Assembly: GCA_039962225.1 (NCBI GenBank)
Contig: JAMPKV010000006.1
Coordinates: 248,001-312,000 of the forward strand
DNA length: 64,000 nt
Direction: 5' to 3'
From: Microcoleus sp. AS-A8
GTDB lineage: Bacteria > Cyanobacteriota > Cyanobacteriia > Cyanobacteriales > Coleofasciculaceae
The notes under the pieces: model-generated
What the model was told of the DNA's origin: nothing
What the model saw: only the letters and a program-made list of their open reading frames with translations
Databases searched by the model: none
Shown here: in pieces, positions 9,927 to 18,649 of the stretch
How positions within the stretch are numbered: position 1 is the first letter of the stretch
Layout: each line of letters begins with the position of its first letter
Position numbers and translations under genes: made by a program

Positions 9927-11276
9927 CTACTGCGTGCGAGCGGGTAAGGGAGCAGGTTGTACGGTTAAAGCAAGAGTCTCTCCTCCCCGTTGGATTTTTA
10001 GGGGTAACTGACCACCCACGCCGCTCGTTTCTACTTGCTGCTGGACTTGTTCAGCTTTAGTCACAGGCTGATTGTTAATCGATTGGATCACATCTCCGGG
10101 TCTGAGTCCGGCTTGATCGGCTGGAGAACCTTGAACAACCTGAACAATTAGAACTCCTTGATCGGCCTCAACCTGAATGTTACTATTACGACTATTATTC
10201 AAGCGTTGCTTAATTTCTGGGGTCAGGGGCACCATTTGAACACCGAGGAAGGGATGATCAACTCTTCCCTTGGTAATCAGTTGGTCAGCAATCCGTTTAG
10301 CAGTATCAATGGGAATGGCAAAGCCGATGCCTTGTGCTCCTTGAATAATGGCGGTGTTAACACCAATCACTTGACCACGAGCATTGAGTAGGGGGCCACC
10401 TGAGTTACCGGGATTAATTGCCGCATCCGTCTGAATAAAAGGCACCCGCTTACCTTTAGCACCGATGTCACTACTCGAACGGTCTATGGCACTGACGACG
10501 CCGACTGTTACCGTTTCTTGCAAACCTAAAGGATTACCAATGGCGATCGCCCATTGTCCTGCCTGAACTTGAGTGGAACTGGCGAGTTCAACGGTGGGTA
10601 AGTTACTTGCTGGAATCTGAACGACGGCGATATCCGTTATAGGGTCTTCCCCCAGCACCTTTCCATCAAAACTGCGACCATCAGAGAACGATACGGTCAC
10701 CCCATCTGCTTTATTAACAACATGAGCGTTGGTCAAAATCAGACCCTTGCCGTCAATCACAAAGCCAGAACCAACCCCCCGCTGCACTCGGTCTGAAGGC
10801 TGTGTGGGAGTCGAGTCGCCAAAAAACCGCCGAAAGAATGGATCGCTAAATTCTTCTGGGACTTGGCGTCTCACGGTTTGGGAGGTATTAATTCGTACCA
10901 CGGCTGGTTCGACTTTCTTGACCACTTCCACAACAAAGTTGCTATCTTCCTGAGTGGGTGTGAGTGGACGATTCGACGCACTCCTGCTTGTGTTGTCGTT
11001 TTCCGTTCTGGAATTCTCAAGGGGTTGAGGATTCGTCGGTTGAGCAGGAGCTAGATTATTGGATACCCCAGCACAGCCACCCAATAAGGCGACTCCTGTG
11101 TAAACCAGAGGTAGCAATCGGTAAATTGCTGGTGTCTGCCGAAAGTACTGACCTGTGGTACTGATGCGTTCTGATTCAACCTTTTTGTACGATTGGCTCG
11201 ACAATTTTGTCGAATTAGAGGGATTTGAGTTATTCAATTTTGGATTAAGGGAGTAATTATAGGATGGTTTTTCCAT
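9927..11276 (-). CDS. Deg/HtrA-family serine protease with one PDZ domain
   Basis: This is a periplasmic or envelope protease for damaged proteins. The ATG at 11276 is chosen because GGAGGA lies 9 nt upstream (complement of 11286-11291); the frame stays open for 29 more codons but without such a site. The 449-residue product has a hydrophobic segment with a possible lipobox (LGGC, 65-68), a Ser/Asn-rich linker, a trypsin-like domain with catalytic His185 (LTNAHVV), Asp215 (DITDIAVV) and Ser292 (NPGNSGGPL), and a C-terminal PDZ domain (about 350-445, SPADQAGLRPGDVI). All three catalytic residues are present. Which cyanobacterial paralogue (HtrA, HhoA or HhoB) is not resolved. Confidence 0.92.
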   Translation of the reverse strand: MEKPSYNYSLNPKLNNSNPSNSTKLSSQSYKKVESERISTTGQYFRQTPAIYRLLPLVYTGVALLGGCAGVSNNLAPAQPTNPQPLENSRTENDNTSRSASNRPLTPTQEDSNFVVEVVKKVEPAVVRINTSQTVRRQVPEEFSDPFFRRFFGDSTPTQPSDRVQRGVGSGFVIDGKGLILTNAHVVNKADGVTVSFSDGRSFDGKVLGEDPITDIAVVQIPASNLPTVELASSTQVQAGQWAIAIGNPLGLQETVTVGVVSAIDRSSSDIGAKGKRVPFIQTDAAINPGNSGGPLLNARGQVIGVNTAIIQGAQGIGFAIPIDTAKRIADQLITKGRVDHPFLGVQMVPLTPEIKQRLNNSRNSNIQVEADQGVLIVQVVQGSPADQAGLRPGDVIQSINNQPVTKAEQVQQQVETSGVGGQLPLKIQRGGETLALTVQPAPLPARTQ

Positions 11277-11340
11277 AAAACTGTGTCCTCCACAGATACG
11301 AATCGGCAAGCACACTATATTTGATTTGTACTCATATGAA

Positions 11341-12564
11341 CTACTGCCTGAGCCGTAAGGCACTGGCAGTTTCTGTACTCACGAGGGAATGCCGCAACTT
11401 GGACTTACGCCCAAGCTTTGGTCTTACTTCCCCTCCTACAGCAGAGACGGCTGTTCCATCCGCCTTTAGAATTCTGATGCCTTCTGTTCTAATATTCGTT
11501 GCTGCATTACCATCTCGGTCATGATGGGTGTAACAGTGAGGACAAGTCCACTCTCTAACATCAAGTGGCAACTCATCAATCTGGTAATAGCAATTAGAGC
11601 AGAGCTTAGAGCTAGGGAACCATCTATCAATTCCTACCAACTTCCCGCCTTTTTGCTCTAGCTTATAGGCTAAAAAATTGGTAAACCTTCCCCATCCTGC
11701 ATCAGAGATGGCTTTAGCTAACTTAGGGTTACGAATCATGCCCTTAACATGAAGATTCTCTACTACGACAACTTGGTTTTCATTGACGAGCTTTCGTGAA
11801 AGCTTATGTAGAAAATCCTGCCTTGAATAGAAGACCCGTTCGTGTACCTTAGCTACTTTCTTTCTGTACTTGTTGCGTGAATTACTCCCTTTTTGCTTTC
11901 TAGATAACTTCTGCTGCTTACGCTTGAGGTTTTTCTCGTGTTTAGCTATATGCCTGGGATTATCGTATTTGGATACCTTGCTGCCATCACTGACAATTGC
12001 AAAATGTGTTAATCCTAAATCTATGCCAACGACCCTGCCATCTGTAGAAGTCTTGGGTAATTCCCCCTCAACTTCTGTGAGGATAGAGGCAAAGTATTTT
12101 CCTGATGGAGCAAGGCTTACGGTCACAGTCTTAATTTTCCCTTCAACTGGACGATGGATTTTGGCTTTTAGGCTTCCAATCTTTGGCAATTGGATGGTAT
12201 CGCCTTTTACCTTCACCCCTTGAGGGAATTGAATTGACTGCTTGCCGTGCTTGGACTTGAATCGGGGAAACATGGCTCTACCTTCAAAGAAGTTTCTGTA
12301 AGCCGTTGTTAGGTTAAGTGTCACCGCCTGTAAAACTTGGCTATAGCATTCACCTAACCACAGGGTTTCCTCCTCTTTCTTGAGCTGAGGTAAAAGTGCA
12401 TTGAGTGCTGACTGGCTTAATCCCTTACCTGTTTCTTTGTAGGTTTCGATGGATTTATTCAGTGCAAAATTCCACCACCAACGTGCACAACCAAAAGATT
12501 TCGCTAATAGTACAACCTGTTGGCTTGTTGGATATAACGGAACCTTGACGACTTTATGCAGCAC
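11341..12564 (-). CDS. tnpB: TnpB RNA-guided nuclease of an IS200/IS605-type element
   Basis: This is a 407-residue TnpB (OrfB). The RuvC-like nuclease residues are visible: Asp182 in VVGIDLGL, Glu269 in VVVVENLHV and the DRDGNAATN motif (Asp349/351). The zinc-finger cysteines are at 322, 325, 341 and 344 (CSNC, CPHC). No inactivating change is seen, so it is probably functional. GTG start at 12564. There is no TnpA gene beside it, so the element is of the TnpB-only (IS1341-like) kind and could only move with TnpA supplied in trans. TnpB proteins cleave DNA guided by an RNA from the right end of the element. Confidence 0.93.
   Translation of the reverse strand: MLHKVVKVPLYPTSQQVVLLAKSFGCARWWWNFALNKSIETYKETGKGLSQSALNALLPQLKKEEETLWLGECYSQVLQAVTLNLTTAYRNFFEGRAMFPRFKSKHGKQSIQFPQGVKVKGDTIQLPKIGSLKAKIHRPVEGKIKTVTVSLAPSGKYFASILTEVEGELPKTSTDGRVVGIDLGLTHFAIVSDGSKVSKYDNPRHIAKHEKNLKRKQQKLSRKQKGSNSRNKYRKKVAKVHERVFYSRQDFLHKLSRKLVNENQVVVVENLHVKGMIRNPKLAKAISDAGWGRFTNFLAYKLEQKGGKLVGIDRWFPSSKLCSNCYYQIDELPLDVREWTCPHCYTHHDRDGNAATNIRTEGIRILKADGTAVSAVGGEVRPKLGRKSKLRHSLVSTETASALRLRQ
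11343..11370 (-). repeat. Right-end imperfect palindrome of the TnpB element
   Basis: The outer arms ACTGCC and GGCAGT pair, enclosing GCC-GTAA-GGC with mismatches between. It starts inside the last codons of tnpB and probably belongs to the guide RNA (omega RNA) region and the right-end transposition signal. Confidence 0.65.
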
Positions 12565-12616
12565 TTTTCCAAACCTAGTCTTAGTATTATATAGCTTTTC
12601 AATAAGATGAGAAGAA

Positions 12617-12694
12617 CAGGGGAAAACTCCGTGCCTGCGTTTTCCCCTGCTTTCATCCCCCTAAGCCGTTAGGCATTGGGGGGATGAAAGCAGG
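12617..12694 (-). repeat. Left-end double hairpin of the TnpB element
   Basis: There are two perfect stems. Stem A pairs 12646-12661 with 12679-12694 (16 bp) around a tip with GCC-GTTA-GGC. Stem B pairs 12617-12627 with 12639-12649 (11 bp). They share bases 12646-12649 and so cannot both form fully. Stem A is the likely left-end transposition palindrome. Confidence 0.75.
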
Positions 12695-12979
12695 TTTCCG
12701 TTAAGATTGAGTTAGTCTTACACCCATTGTCTCTGTCTTCAGAAGTGTGTGTCTAATATTGGTAGATCTCTGCAACAACCCTAGGCATCGCCATGCTTGG
12801 TCTTTCACTTCAGAACGACCCAAAATTCTTTTCATAAAACATTAGGGGAGAGGGGAGCAATTCAAAATATGTTTCTTGCATCTTTAACGGCTGCGTAAGC
12901 GCTCGTGAGCTGCCCTTAGCTTGATACCAAGCTTTTTTGGTGATGCATAAAGGTGTCACAGCACCGACACGATGATAAA

Positions 12980-12998
12980 GGCACGACAATGTCGTGCC
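12980..12998. repeat. Small perfect palindrome GGCACGAC-AAT-GTCGTGCC
   Basis: An 8-bp perfect stem with a 3-nt loop in intergenic DNA. The GGCACGA core also occurs in the palindrome at 34394, suggesting a dispersed family. Confidence 0.8.
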
Positions 12999-13099
12999 CT
13001 CACAGCTTGCATTCCATGCAATTACCAATGAATTAGTATTATAAGCTACAGTGCAGCTCAGTTTTTATGCTGTTCTTTGAGAATTGAGGGTCGCAGCAA

Positions 13100-13129
13100 C
13101 AGCTTAGAAACTTGAGGGTTTCTAAGCTG
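13100..13129 (-). terminator. Strong hairpin after the glycosyltransferase operon
   Basis: A perfect 12-bp stem (13100-13111 with 13118-13129) and a 6-nt loop lie 14 bp beyond the stop of the downstream glycosyltransferase gene. There is no T-tract, so it may act as an mRNA 3' stabiliser or non-canonical terminator. Confidence 0.55.
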
Positions 13130-13143
13130 CAAAGATGTGAAGT

Positions 13144-14364
13144 TTAACTAATGACTTTGGTATTGGCGACCTGGAGCAAGGGAGAATTGCACGGAGTGGA
13201 TTCTTCTGAAACCGGGAATGGTGTATCGGATTGTTCCGATAAGGGGGAGAGTTTTGTGTACAAGTTCAACATGTCGGTAGTAATATTGTCCCAGTTATAG
13301 TTCTCCTGTATATAGGCTTGTGATGTCTGAGCCATTGCCGCCAATTCTTGAGGATGATGAACCGCCCAATCCAGGCAGTTGATGCAGGAATCTACATCTC
13401 CAACGGGGAATAGCAAGCCCCGGTTCTGAGCAAGGAGGCGCTGATGTACAGGAAGGTTGCTAGCTACCACAGGGATACCTGCCTGCATGGCTTCCAGCAG
13501 GGCTAGCGGCAAGCCCTCTATTTCCGAAGGAAGTACAAATAATCCGGCTCCCCGAATGATTTCTGCGAGACGAGCACCTTGGAGCTCGTTGGTGAATACG
13601 ATATCTGGACTATTTTGGGCCAGGTTCTGTAGCTGCGTGGTGAACTCAGGAGTATCGCTAGAGCCACCGACAAGGGCGAGTTTCCATCCCTGTGCTTGGA
13701 GGGATTGGAAGGCTTTAATCAGTAAATCAGGGCATTTTTCGGGTACCAGTCTGCCCAGGAATAGAATGTAGCGACCTGGTGTTAAACCGAGGGAACTACC
13801 ATAAGCAAAGTTAGGGTCTGATTCACTCAGCTTAGAGGGGGCGTTAGGAATGTAATGGGCCTCTCTACCATAAGTTTGCTTAAAGTAAGAACGCAGGTCT
13901 TCTGAAACGACGATTAATCCATCCGCAAAGCGTACAGCCGCACGCTCACCGAGACGTAGCAGGTAACTAGATGCTTTGCTCCATTTGGCACGTTGCCAGT
14001 CTAAGCCATGACAGGTGACGACAATTTTTGCCGTAGAAGCAATCCTGGGTAACCAAGTAAACAGAGCCGGACCTACCGCATGAAAGTGGATGATATCGTA
14101 ACGGGTTCCACTCGATGCGATCGCTCCCAATGCCGAACTCAGTAGAGCATCCATGCCTTTTAAATTCAAGCAGGGCAGGGAGACGACGTTAACACCCCGA
14201 ACGTTATATTGATGTAACGAAATATCCCCTGTGTATGAGGAACGGGCAAATAAATCGACACAATGGCCTCGTTCGACAAGACGTGGATAGATTTCTTGAC
14301 AGTGGTGTTCAATTCCACCCTGTTTGGCCGGCAATCCTTTCGCACCAATCACAGCAATTTTCAT
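13144..14364 (-). CDS. GT4-family glycosyltransferase
   Basis: This cytosolic GT-B glycosyltransferase of 406 residues transfers a sugar from a nucleotide donor, probably in exopolysaccharide synthesis. The N-terminal KIAVIGAKGLPAKQGGIE carries the acceptor-side glycine loop. The C-terminal donor domain has YILFLGRLVPEKCPDLL and the E-x7-E signature in PSEIEGLPLALLEAM. Its ATG overlaps the upstream stop as TAATG (1 nt), so it is translationally coupled to the preceding glycosyltransferase. The last 40 residues are Ser/Thr-rich and not conserved. The specific sugar cannot be told. Confidence 0.88.
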   Translation of the reverse strand: MKIAVIGAKGLPAKQGGIEHHCQEIYPRLVERGHCVDLFARSSYTGDISLHQYNVRGVNVVSLPCLNLKGMDALLSSALGAIASSGTRYDIIHFHAVGPALFTWLPRIASTAKIVVTCHGLDWQRAKWSKASSYLLRLGERAAVRFADGLIVVSEDLRSYFKQTYGREAHYIPNAPSKLSESDPNFAYGSSLGLTPGRYILFLGRLVPEKCPDLLIKAFQSLQAQGWKLALVGGSSDTPEFTTQLQNLAQNSPDIVFTNELQGARLAEIIRGAGLFVLPSEIEGLPLALLEAMQAGIPVVASNLPVHQRLLAQNRGLLFPVGDVDSCINCLDWAVHHPQELAAMAQTSQAYIQENYNWDNITTDMLNLYTKLSPLSEQSDTPFPVSEESTPCNSPLLQVANTKVIS

Positions 14365-15614
14365 TACGATGCAACCTCTTTAACACTTGTATAACTTTTG
14401 TGACCACTGGAGAGCGCATTTTGCTGCTGCCAGCGGCTCCACATATCTTGGTAGATAGCACCCACAACACTTCGCGCACTGTAAGGTTCGACAGCCTGAA
14501 TGCAAGCCTCGCTGGGATAATTGCCCGGTTGCCGTAGTACCTGCAACAGAGCATCAGCCACTGCCTTGGGTGTGCGATCTTGGCAGACAACCCCGTTATC
14601 GGCAGACAGTAAGTTTGGCGTTTCACCACACCGAGTCGTCACGATGGGCGTACCGCAGGCCAGTGCTTCTAGAACGACTACAGGTAAACCTTCATAGGCA
14701 CTCGTCAGGACGAAGACACTACAAATCCGCAGCAATTTTGCCAGTTTAGCTTGGTCTACTGGCCCAAGCATCGTCACTTGATTGGACAGTCCAAGCGAGG
14801 AAATTTTCAAACGCATCTCATCCCTAAGATCTCCGTCGCCAGCTATCAGCAGGTGAACATTGGGCTGGTTGAGAGCGACGATGGAATCTAGCAATAAAAT
14901 CGGGTCTTTTTGGGCATGGAGGCGACCCGCAAATAAAAGAAAATGCGTATTTTCCGCTAAACCCATTTCCTGTGCAAGGCTACGCCTACCCTGTTCGCGT
15001 TCATCCCCATTTAAGGGATAGAAAATCTCGGTATCGACCGTGTTTTTGATATAGGAAACGCGCTCTGCTATTTGCGGATAACGCTGCTGATAGTAACGTA
15101 ACGATTCGGTGTTGCACGATAAAATGTGGGCAAACTGACCCACTAATAGGCGTTCGAGAGCTAAATAAGCGAACGGAAAACGTCGCCAGAGAATGGCATT
15201 TTTAGTTCCTGTCGCATCAATCTGCTTCTGAATATCATTGTGAACAAAAAGCGTTTTCTCTCCAGGCCAGTTCCGCGTTGCGACGGTCGGTTCAAGCCGG
15301 TGAAAATGCATGAAATCTGAAGCAAGACAACGCTGGAAAAGAGCCGCCGTATATTTGACACTCGTAGGTACTAACTTTCTAGTGTTATCATTCCTGATGG
15401 AAAACAGGGGCATAAAGTGAATCGCTTTTCCTGCCAGTTCAGCCTCCTGCCACACTCCAATGGGTTGTGCTGAGTCATCACCAGTTCCTACCAGTCGTAC
15501 CTGAAATTCACTGGGAGAGTATTTGACGAAGGAGCGAATGACTGTCTGAATTCCCCCAATGCTAGTTTGCCAAGGGTTAAACTGGTAGAAGATGGTCAAA
15601 ACAGGTTTACGCAT
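14364..15614 (-). CDS. GT4-family glycosyltransferase
   Basis: This is the first gene of a two-gene glycosyltransferase operon. It is a GT-B enzyme with an N-terminal GGIQTVIRSF loop, the donor-domain strand FLLFAGRLHAQKDPILLL, and the E-x7-E region in TSAYEGLPVVVLEAL. The ATG at 15614 is chosen because GAGG lies about 9 nt upstream and the protein then starts MRKPVLTIFYQFNPW, as usual for the fold; a GTG 51 nt further up is in frame. Product 416 residues. It probably acts with the coupled enzyme on the same glycan. Confidence 0.86.
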   Translation of the reverse strand: MRKPVLTIFYQFNPWQTSIGGIQTVIRSFVKYSPSEFQVRLVGTGDDSAQPIGVWQEAELAGKAIHFMPLFSIRNDNTRKLVPTSVKYTAALFQRCLASDFMHFHRLEPTVATRNWPGEKTLFVHNDIQKQIDATGTKNAILWRRFPFAYLALERLLVGQFAHILSCNTESLRYYQQRYPQIAERVSYIKNTVDTEIFYPLNGDEREQGRRSLAQEMGLAENTHFLLFAGRLHAQKDPILLLDSIVALNQPNVHLLIAGDGDLRDEMRLKISSLGLSNQVTMLGPVDQAKLAKLLRICSVFVLTSAYEGLPVVVLEALACGTPIVTTRCGETPNLLSADNGVVCQDRTPKAVADALLQVLRQPGNYPSEACIQAVEPYSARSVVGAIYQDMWSRWQQQNALSSGHKSYTSVKEVAS

Positions 15615-16568
15615 TACTACAAGCCTCTTTGGACATTGAGTCCAAAAGCTAGCGCTTTCGGACACCTCGGACTTTATAAATCATCGCTAGCTGACATCAC
15701 CAGCTTTCCGCTGTTTCAGAGATATCAAATAGCCATAACCGCCTGAATTCAAACTCCGGTAGCTGGTGAAAGATTTCCATTAAATCTGAAAGTTAGAGTG
15801 AATCTGCCGTTCTGCGCCACTAGGTCTTGGTCTGGGTCTATCAGAGTGATCGAAGTAAGAAGTAATAAATAGAACCTCCTGAATTTTACGGAGATTCTCA
15901 ACGTTATTCTACTACCTTTACCAAAACTTTAGAAAAAAGCACCTGGGTTTATACGAAAATTATTATAATTGCTGTGCTAAATGATACTCAATTTGCTATG
16001 TATATTCCCTTAATTTATTGCGCTTCAATTAAATAGGTGCAAATAGACATCGTGCCTGTGTAAATAAATATAAAAATCAGATACTCTTTGTACGGTATAG
16101 AGAGATACATCCGTTACAAAAATTTAGATTAGTTCTGAGCTATGCATGTTTTACAACAGTAAAACGATTGAATCCCCCTCCCTGGCATTTATCCCTTTAT
16201 CTGAGCTTTAAACCTTTATCTGGGCTTTAAAAGAGAATCGCCCTAAGCGGAGCAGAATTTCATTAAGTCTAGATTCCACCAAAGCTTGATGGCATATCTT
16301 TAGCCATTAGGAACTGATTTATATTTAAATAGAGTAAAATACGTTGTTAAAGCCATATTCCACCAGCAAGCCCCAGGGTAAAGGAGTCGCTTTACGCAGT
16401 GGATTCTAGTACATGAAGGCAGAAGGAAGACCGGAGATGAGAGTGAGGACAGGAGGCAGAAGGAAAGAAAGTTTATACAGTAAGCTTTTTCAACTGGATA
16501 GTTATTTCCGCCATGCTGCACTAGCCTACGCAAGGATTTAATAATTTCCAATTTGGAGGTTATAGAAA
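15615..16568. other. Long gene-free region
   Basis: About 950 bp of AT-rich DNA without a supportable gene. It holds an imperfect direct repeat of about 18 bp near 16194-16230 (TTTATCTGRGCTTTAAA twice) and GGCAGAAGGA-type short repeats near 16424-16465. The promoter of the glycosyltransferase operon should lie at its left end. Confidence 0.5.
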
Positions 16569-16739
16569 GTGATTTTCTTGATGGTGGCTTGGAGCGGTCT
16601 GATCCTAACTTGCTGGCTAATCGGGCTAGCTATTCTCAATGAAGTTAAAGCCGACTGCTTTGAGCGAAACGGAATTGATCGCTCCTGCCTAAGCCAGGAT
16701 TTCCTTTTGATTACACAGGTGAGTATCACTGACTTCTAA
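16569..16739 (+). CDS. Small single-TM membrane protein (56 residues)
   Basis: A short frame starts at GTG 16569 with GGAGG 10 nt upstream (16555-16559) and ends at TAA 16737; an ATG at 16581 is also in frame. It has one strong hydrophobic segment (about residues 3-24) followed by a polar tail with two cysteines (ADCFERNGIDRSC). It overlaps the 3' end of the histidine-kinase gene on the other strand by 51 bp. The ribosome site and hydrophobic segment support a real gene. No family is recognised. Confidence 0.5.
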   Translation: MIFLMVAWSGLILTCWLIGLAILNEVKADCFERNGIDRSCLSQDFLLITQVSITDF

Positions 16740-18368
16740 CGGCAGAAAAATCGTCATTACTTCGCCCTCTTGAGGTCGCTGTCTCACGATCAACTTTCCA
16801 CCCAAGGCTTGGAACAAATGTTTGGTCACGCTGAGATTTAAACTCAGACTCCCCGTTTCTGGCTGAAACATCAACAACTGACCGAGGGACTTCAATGTCG
16901 AGCAGCTAAAGTTCCCTGAGTTGCTTGAGTTGTCGTTGCTTTCCGGATCGGGCTGAGACTGGAATTGCAACTTCAATTGGTCTCCTGCGGGTGTAACCTG
17001 TACTTGAATGTGACCGCCGGCGGGCAGAGAGCGGGTGAAATTCTCCACCAACCCGGTCAATACCTGATCCAACATGGCAGGATTGCTGACAACGGTGGGC
17101 AGCTTTTGGGGCAAGACCACATCTAGGGTCAAGTTTCGCCTTGCTGCTTGCTTTTGCCAACGGGGGATACTGTGTTCAAAAACCTGAGCCAGGGAGATGG
17201 AGGTGAGGTTAACCGAAACTTGCTTAACCGTTGTTGTCTCTAATTCAGCGGCTCGGAAAATCAATTCCATGCGATTGATTTGTTCGGTACACTCATGGTC
17301 GATGATTTCCAGACGGCGGATGACTTCTGGAGCTAAGTCGCGACGCTTGAGCAGGAGTTTCGTCAAAGTCCGAATCGTCGTCAGCGGTGTGCGAATTTCA
17401 TGAGTCAGTGCTTTGAGCAGTTCCACATCCGCCGTTATTTCACGAGGATTGGAGATTTTATTAACACCTCGCTCCTCTTTTTTTATAATCGGCTCCCAGC
17501 GACGATGGGATTGGAAGGTATCGTCTTGGGGCTGAAATTGCCCAACTTGCACGTTTGAATCTGTAGAGGCGATGGGTATAGTCTGGACTTTCTCCGTTTC
17601 AGGCGGTTCGGGTAAATTCTGGAGGAGTTGACGCCCGAAATTCATCACGATACGGTAATCGGGCGGCTTGGGTGCAAACTGTTCGATTAAAGATTCTAAC
17701 TGGCTGAGTTGATGGGGACTGGTGAGTAACATCCGAAGGCGGAGTGCTGTCCAAGCCTGTTGGATGTCTGCTGGATCAAAGGAGAATTGGAAGGCTGGGG
17801 TGCCGACTAGGTCTTCTCCTAGCACCATCACTAAACTAAAGTGACGGGTAAAAACTAAACAAAATTGCTCAAAAGCCAGTGGATCAGCAGGCAGTAGAGA
17901 TAACTCATAGGGTGTGTTGTCGGCTAACTGACACGGCTCAGTGGTTGCAGGGGGGAGTTGAAAGGGCATCCAAGCCAGGGCTTTATAGGCGTCGCTGGTA
18001 AAAATCCCGGTTTGAAAACGACCCAAAAGCTCCGGGTGGCTCAAGACGGGCACAGGGCCAGCTAGAACCAAACCTTGGACTGATAAAGGGTCAGCCTTCT
18101 CAGCATCTGAGCCGCAGGGAGGCAGGGTTTGCAAAAGCAACGGTTCTAGAGTTGCGATCGCACTTTGCCATTCCCGCTGCGCTTTAGCGGCTGCCACTTC
18201 TTGCTGGGCCAAGGCACGCCCTCTTTCTGGACGGCGGTTGGTACCTGGGTGAGTGTTCCACATCCCTGTCACCTGTCCATTTTGAGGCGCAACCTTAGCA
18301 TCCAGCCCAGTCTGTTCCTTGTGGGCTAAAACTTCACTTATACTTGGCAATAACCACTTTTGCACCAC
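16689..18368 (-). CDS. Sensor histidine kinase with degenerate ATPase domain
   Basis: The 559-residue protein has an unassigned N-terminal half (about 1-300) with no membrane segment, then a DHp domain with intact H-box (LTHEIRTPLTTIRTL). The catalytic domain is eroded. The N-box reads LVENFTRSL, the D-x-G-x-G box is missing (QSQPDPESND occupies its place), and the last Gly box reads TGSLSLNLS. The C terminus still ends like the family (GEVMTIFLPL). It may bind another kinase or act as a phosphatase rather than autophosphorylate. GTG start at 18368. No response regulator is adjacent. Confidence 0.8.
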   Translation of the reverse strand: MVQKWLLPSISEVLAHKEQTGLDAKVAPQNGQVTGMWNTHPGTNRRPERGRALAQQEVAAAKAQREWQSAIATLEPLLLQTLPPCGSDAEKADPLSVQGLVLAGPVPVLSHPELLGRFQTGIFTSDAYKALAWMPFQLPPATTEPCQLADNTPYELSLLPADPLAFEQFCLVFTRHFSLVMVLGEDLVGTPAFQFSFDPADIQQAWTALRLRMLLTSPHQLSQLESLIEQFAPKPPDYRIVMNFGRQLLQNLPEPPETEKVQTIPIASTDSNVQVGQFQPQDDTFQSHRRWEPIIKKEERGVNKISNPREITADVELLKALTHEIRTPLTTIRTLTKLLLKRRDLAPEVIRRLEIIDHECTEQINRMELIFRAAELETTTVKQVSVNLTSISLAQVFEHSIPRWQKQAARRNLTLDVVLPQKLPTVVSNPAMLDQVLTGLVENFTRSLPAGGHIQVQVTPAGDQLKLQFQSQPDPESNDNSSNSGNFSCSTLKSLGQLLMFQPETGSLSLNLSVTKHLFQALGGKLIVRQRPQEGEVMTIFLPLEVSDTHLCNQKEILA

Positions 18369-18649
18369 GATCTATCCCCATTCACAGCAAGTGCAGTCGC
18401 TAAAAATATTTGATCTTCTGATTACGAGGTTAATAGTATTGGTCATCCGTCTGGGGTGGTATAACCGAACGAATTAGTCGCGATTTCCGTTAGGGAGTCA
18501 AAATGGTTGTAATGGTGGCCTTTCGCTCAAGATGCTCAAATTTCTCACTCCTGTTGGAAAAGAGCTGTGATCGCGGGAATTCAGTTACTTAATATTTTGT
18601 AATTTTTTCTTTAAACTGAGAAGGGTATTGCTCTTGTCCGTTTACGATT

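Larger units (their letters stand above)
11341..12694 (-). mobile_element. TnpB-only IS200/IS605-type element (minimum extent)
   Basis: The element comprises tnpB with a hairpin at each side. The left-end hairpin (12646-12694) and right-end hairpin (11343-11370) share a 17-nt tip that matches at 14 positions, around GCC-GTWA-GGC. This is the expected arrangement of subterminal palindromes for a Y1 transposase. The exact cleavage sites were not determined; the ends lie just outside these hairpins. Confidence 0.7.
12695..13143. other. Gene-free region with two palindromes
   Basis: No convincing gene is seen here; a 72-codon reverse frame (12810-13028) has no recognised features. It holds the small palindrome at 12980 and the hairpin at 13100 described separately. 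Confidence 0.5.

Noticed and set aside
12810-13028. 72-codon reverse frame between tnpB and the glycosyltransferase
   Set aside because: Spans the palindrome at 12980, has no ribosome site and no protein-like features.
16300-16551. 83-codon reverse frame upstream of the small membrane gene
   Set aside because: Low-complexity Ser/Cys-rich product, no ribosome site, overlaps repeats.
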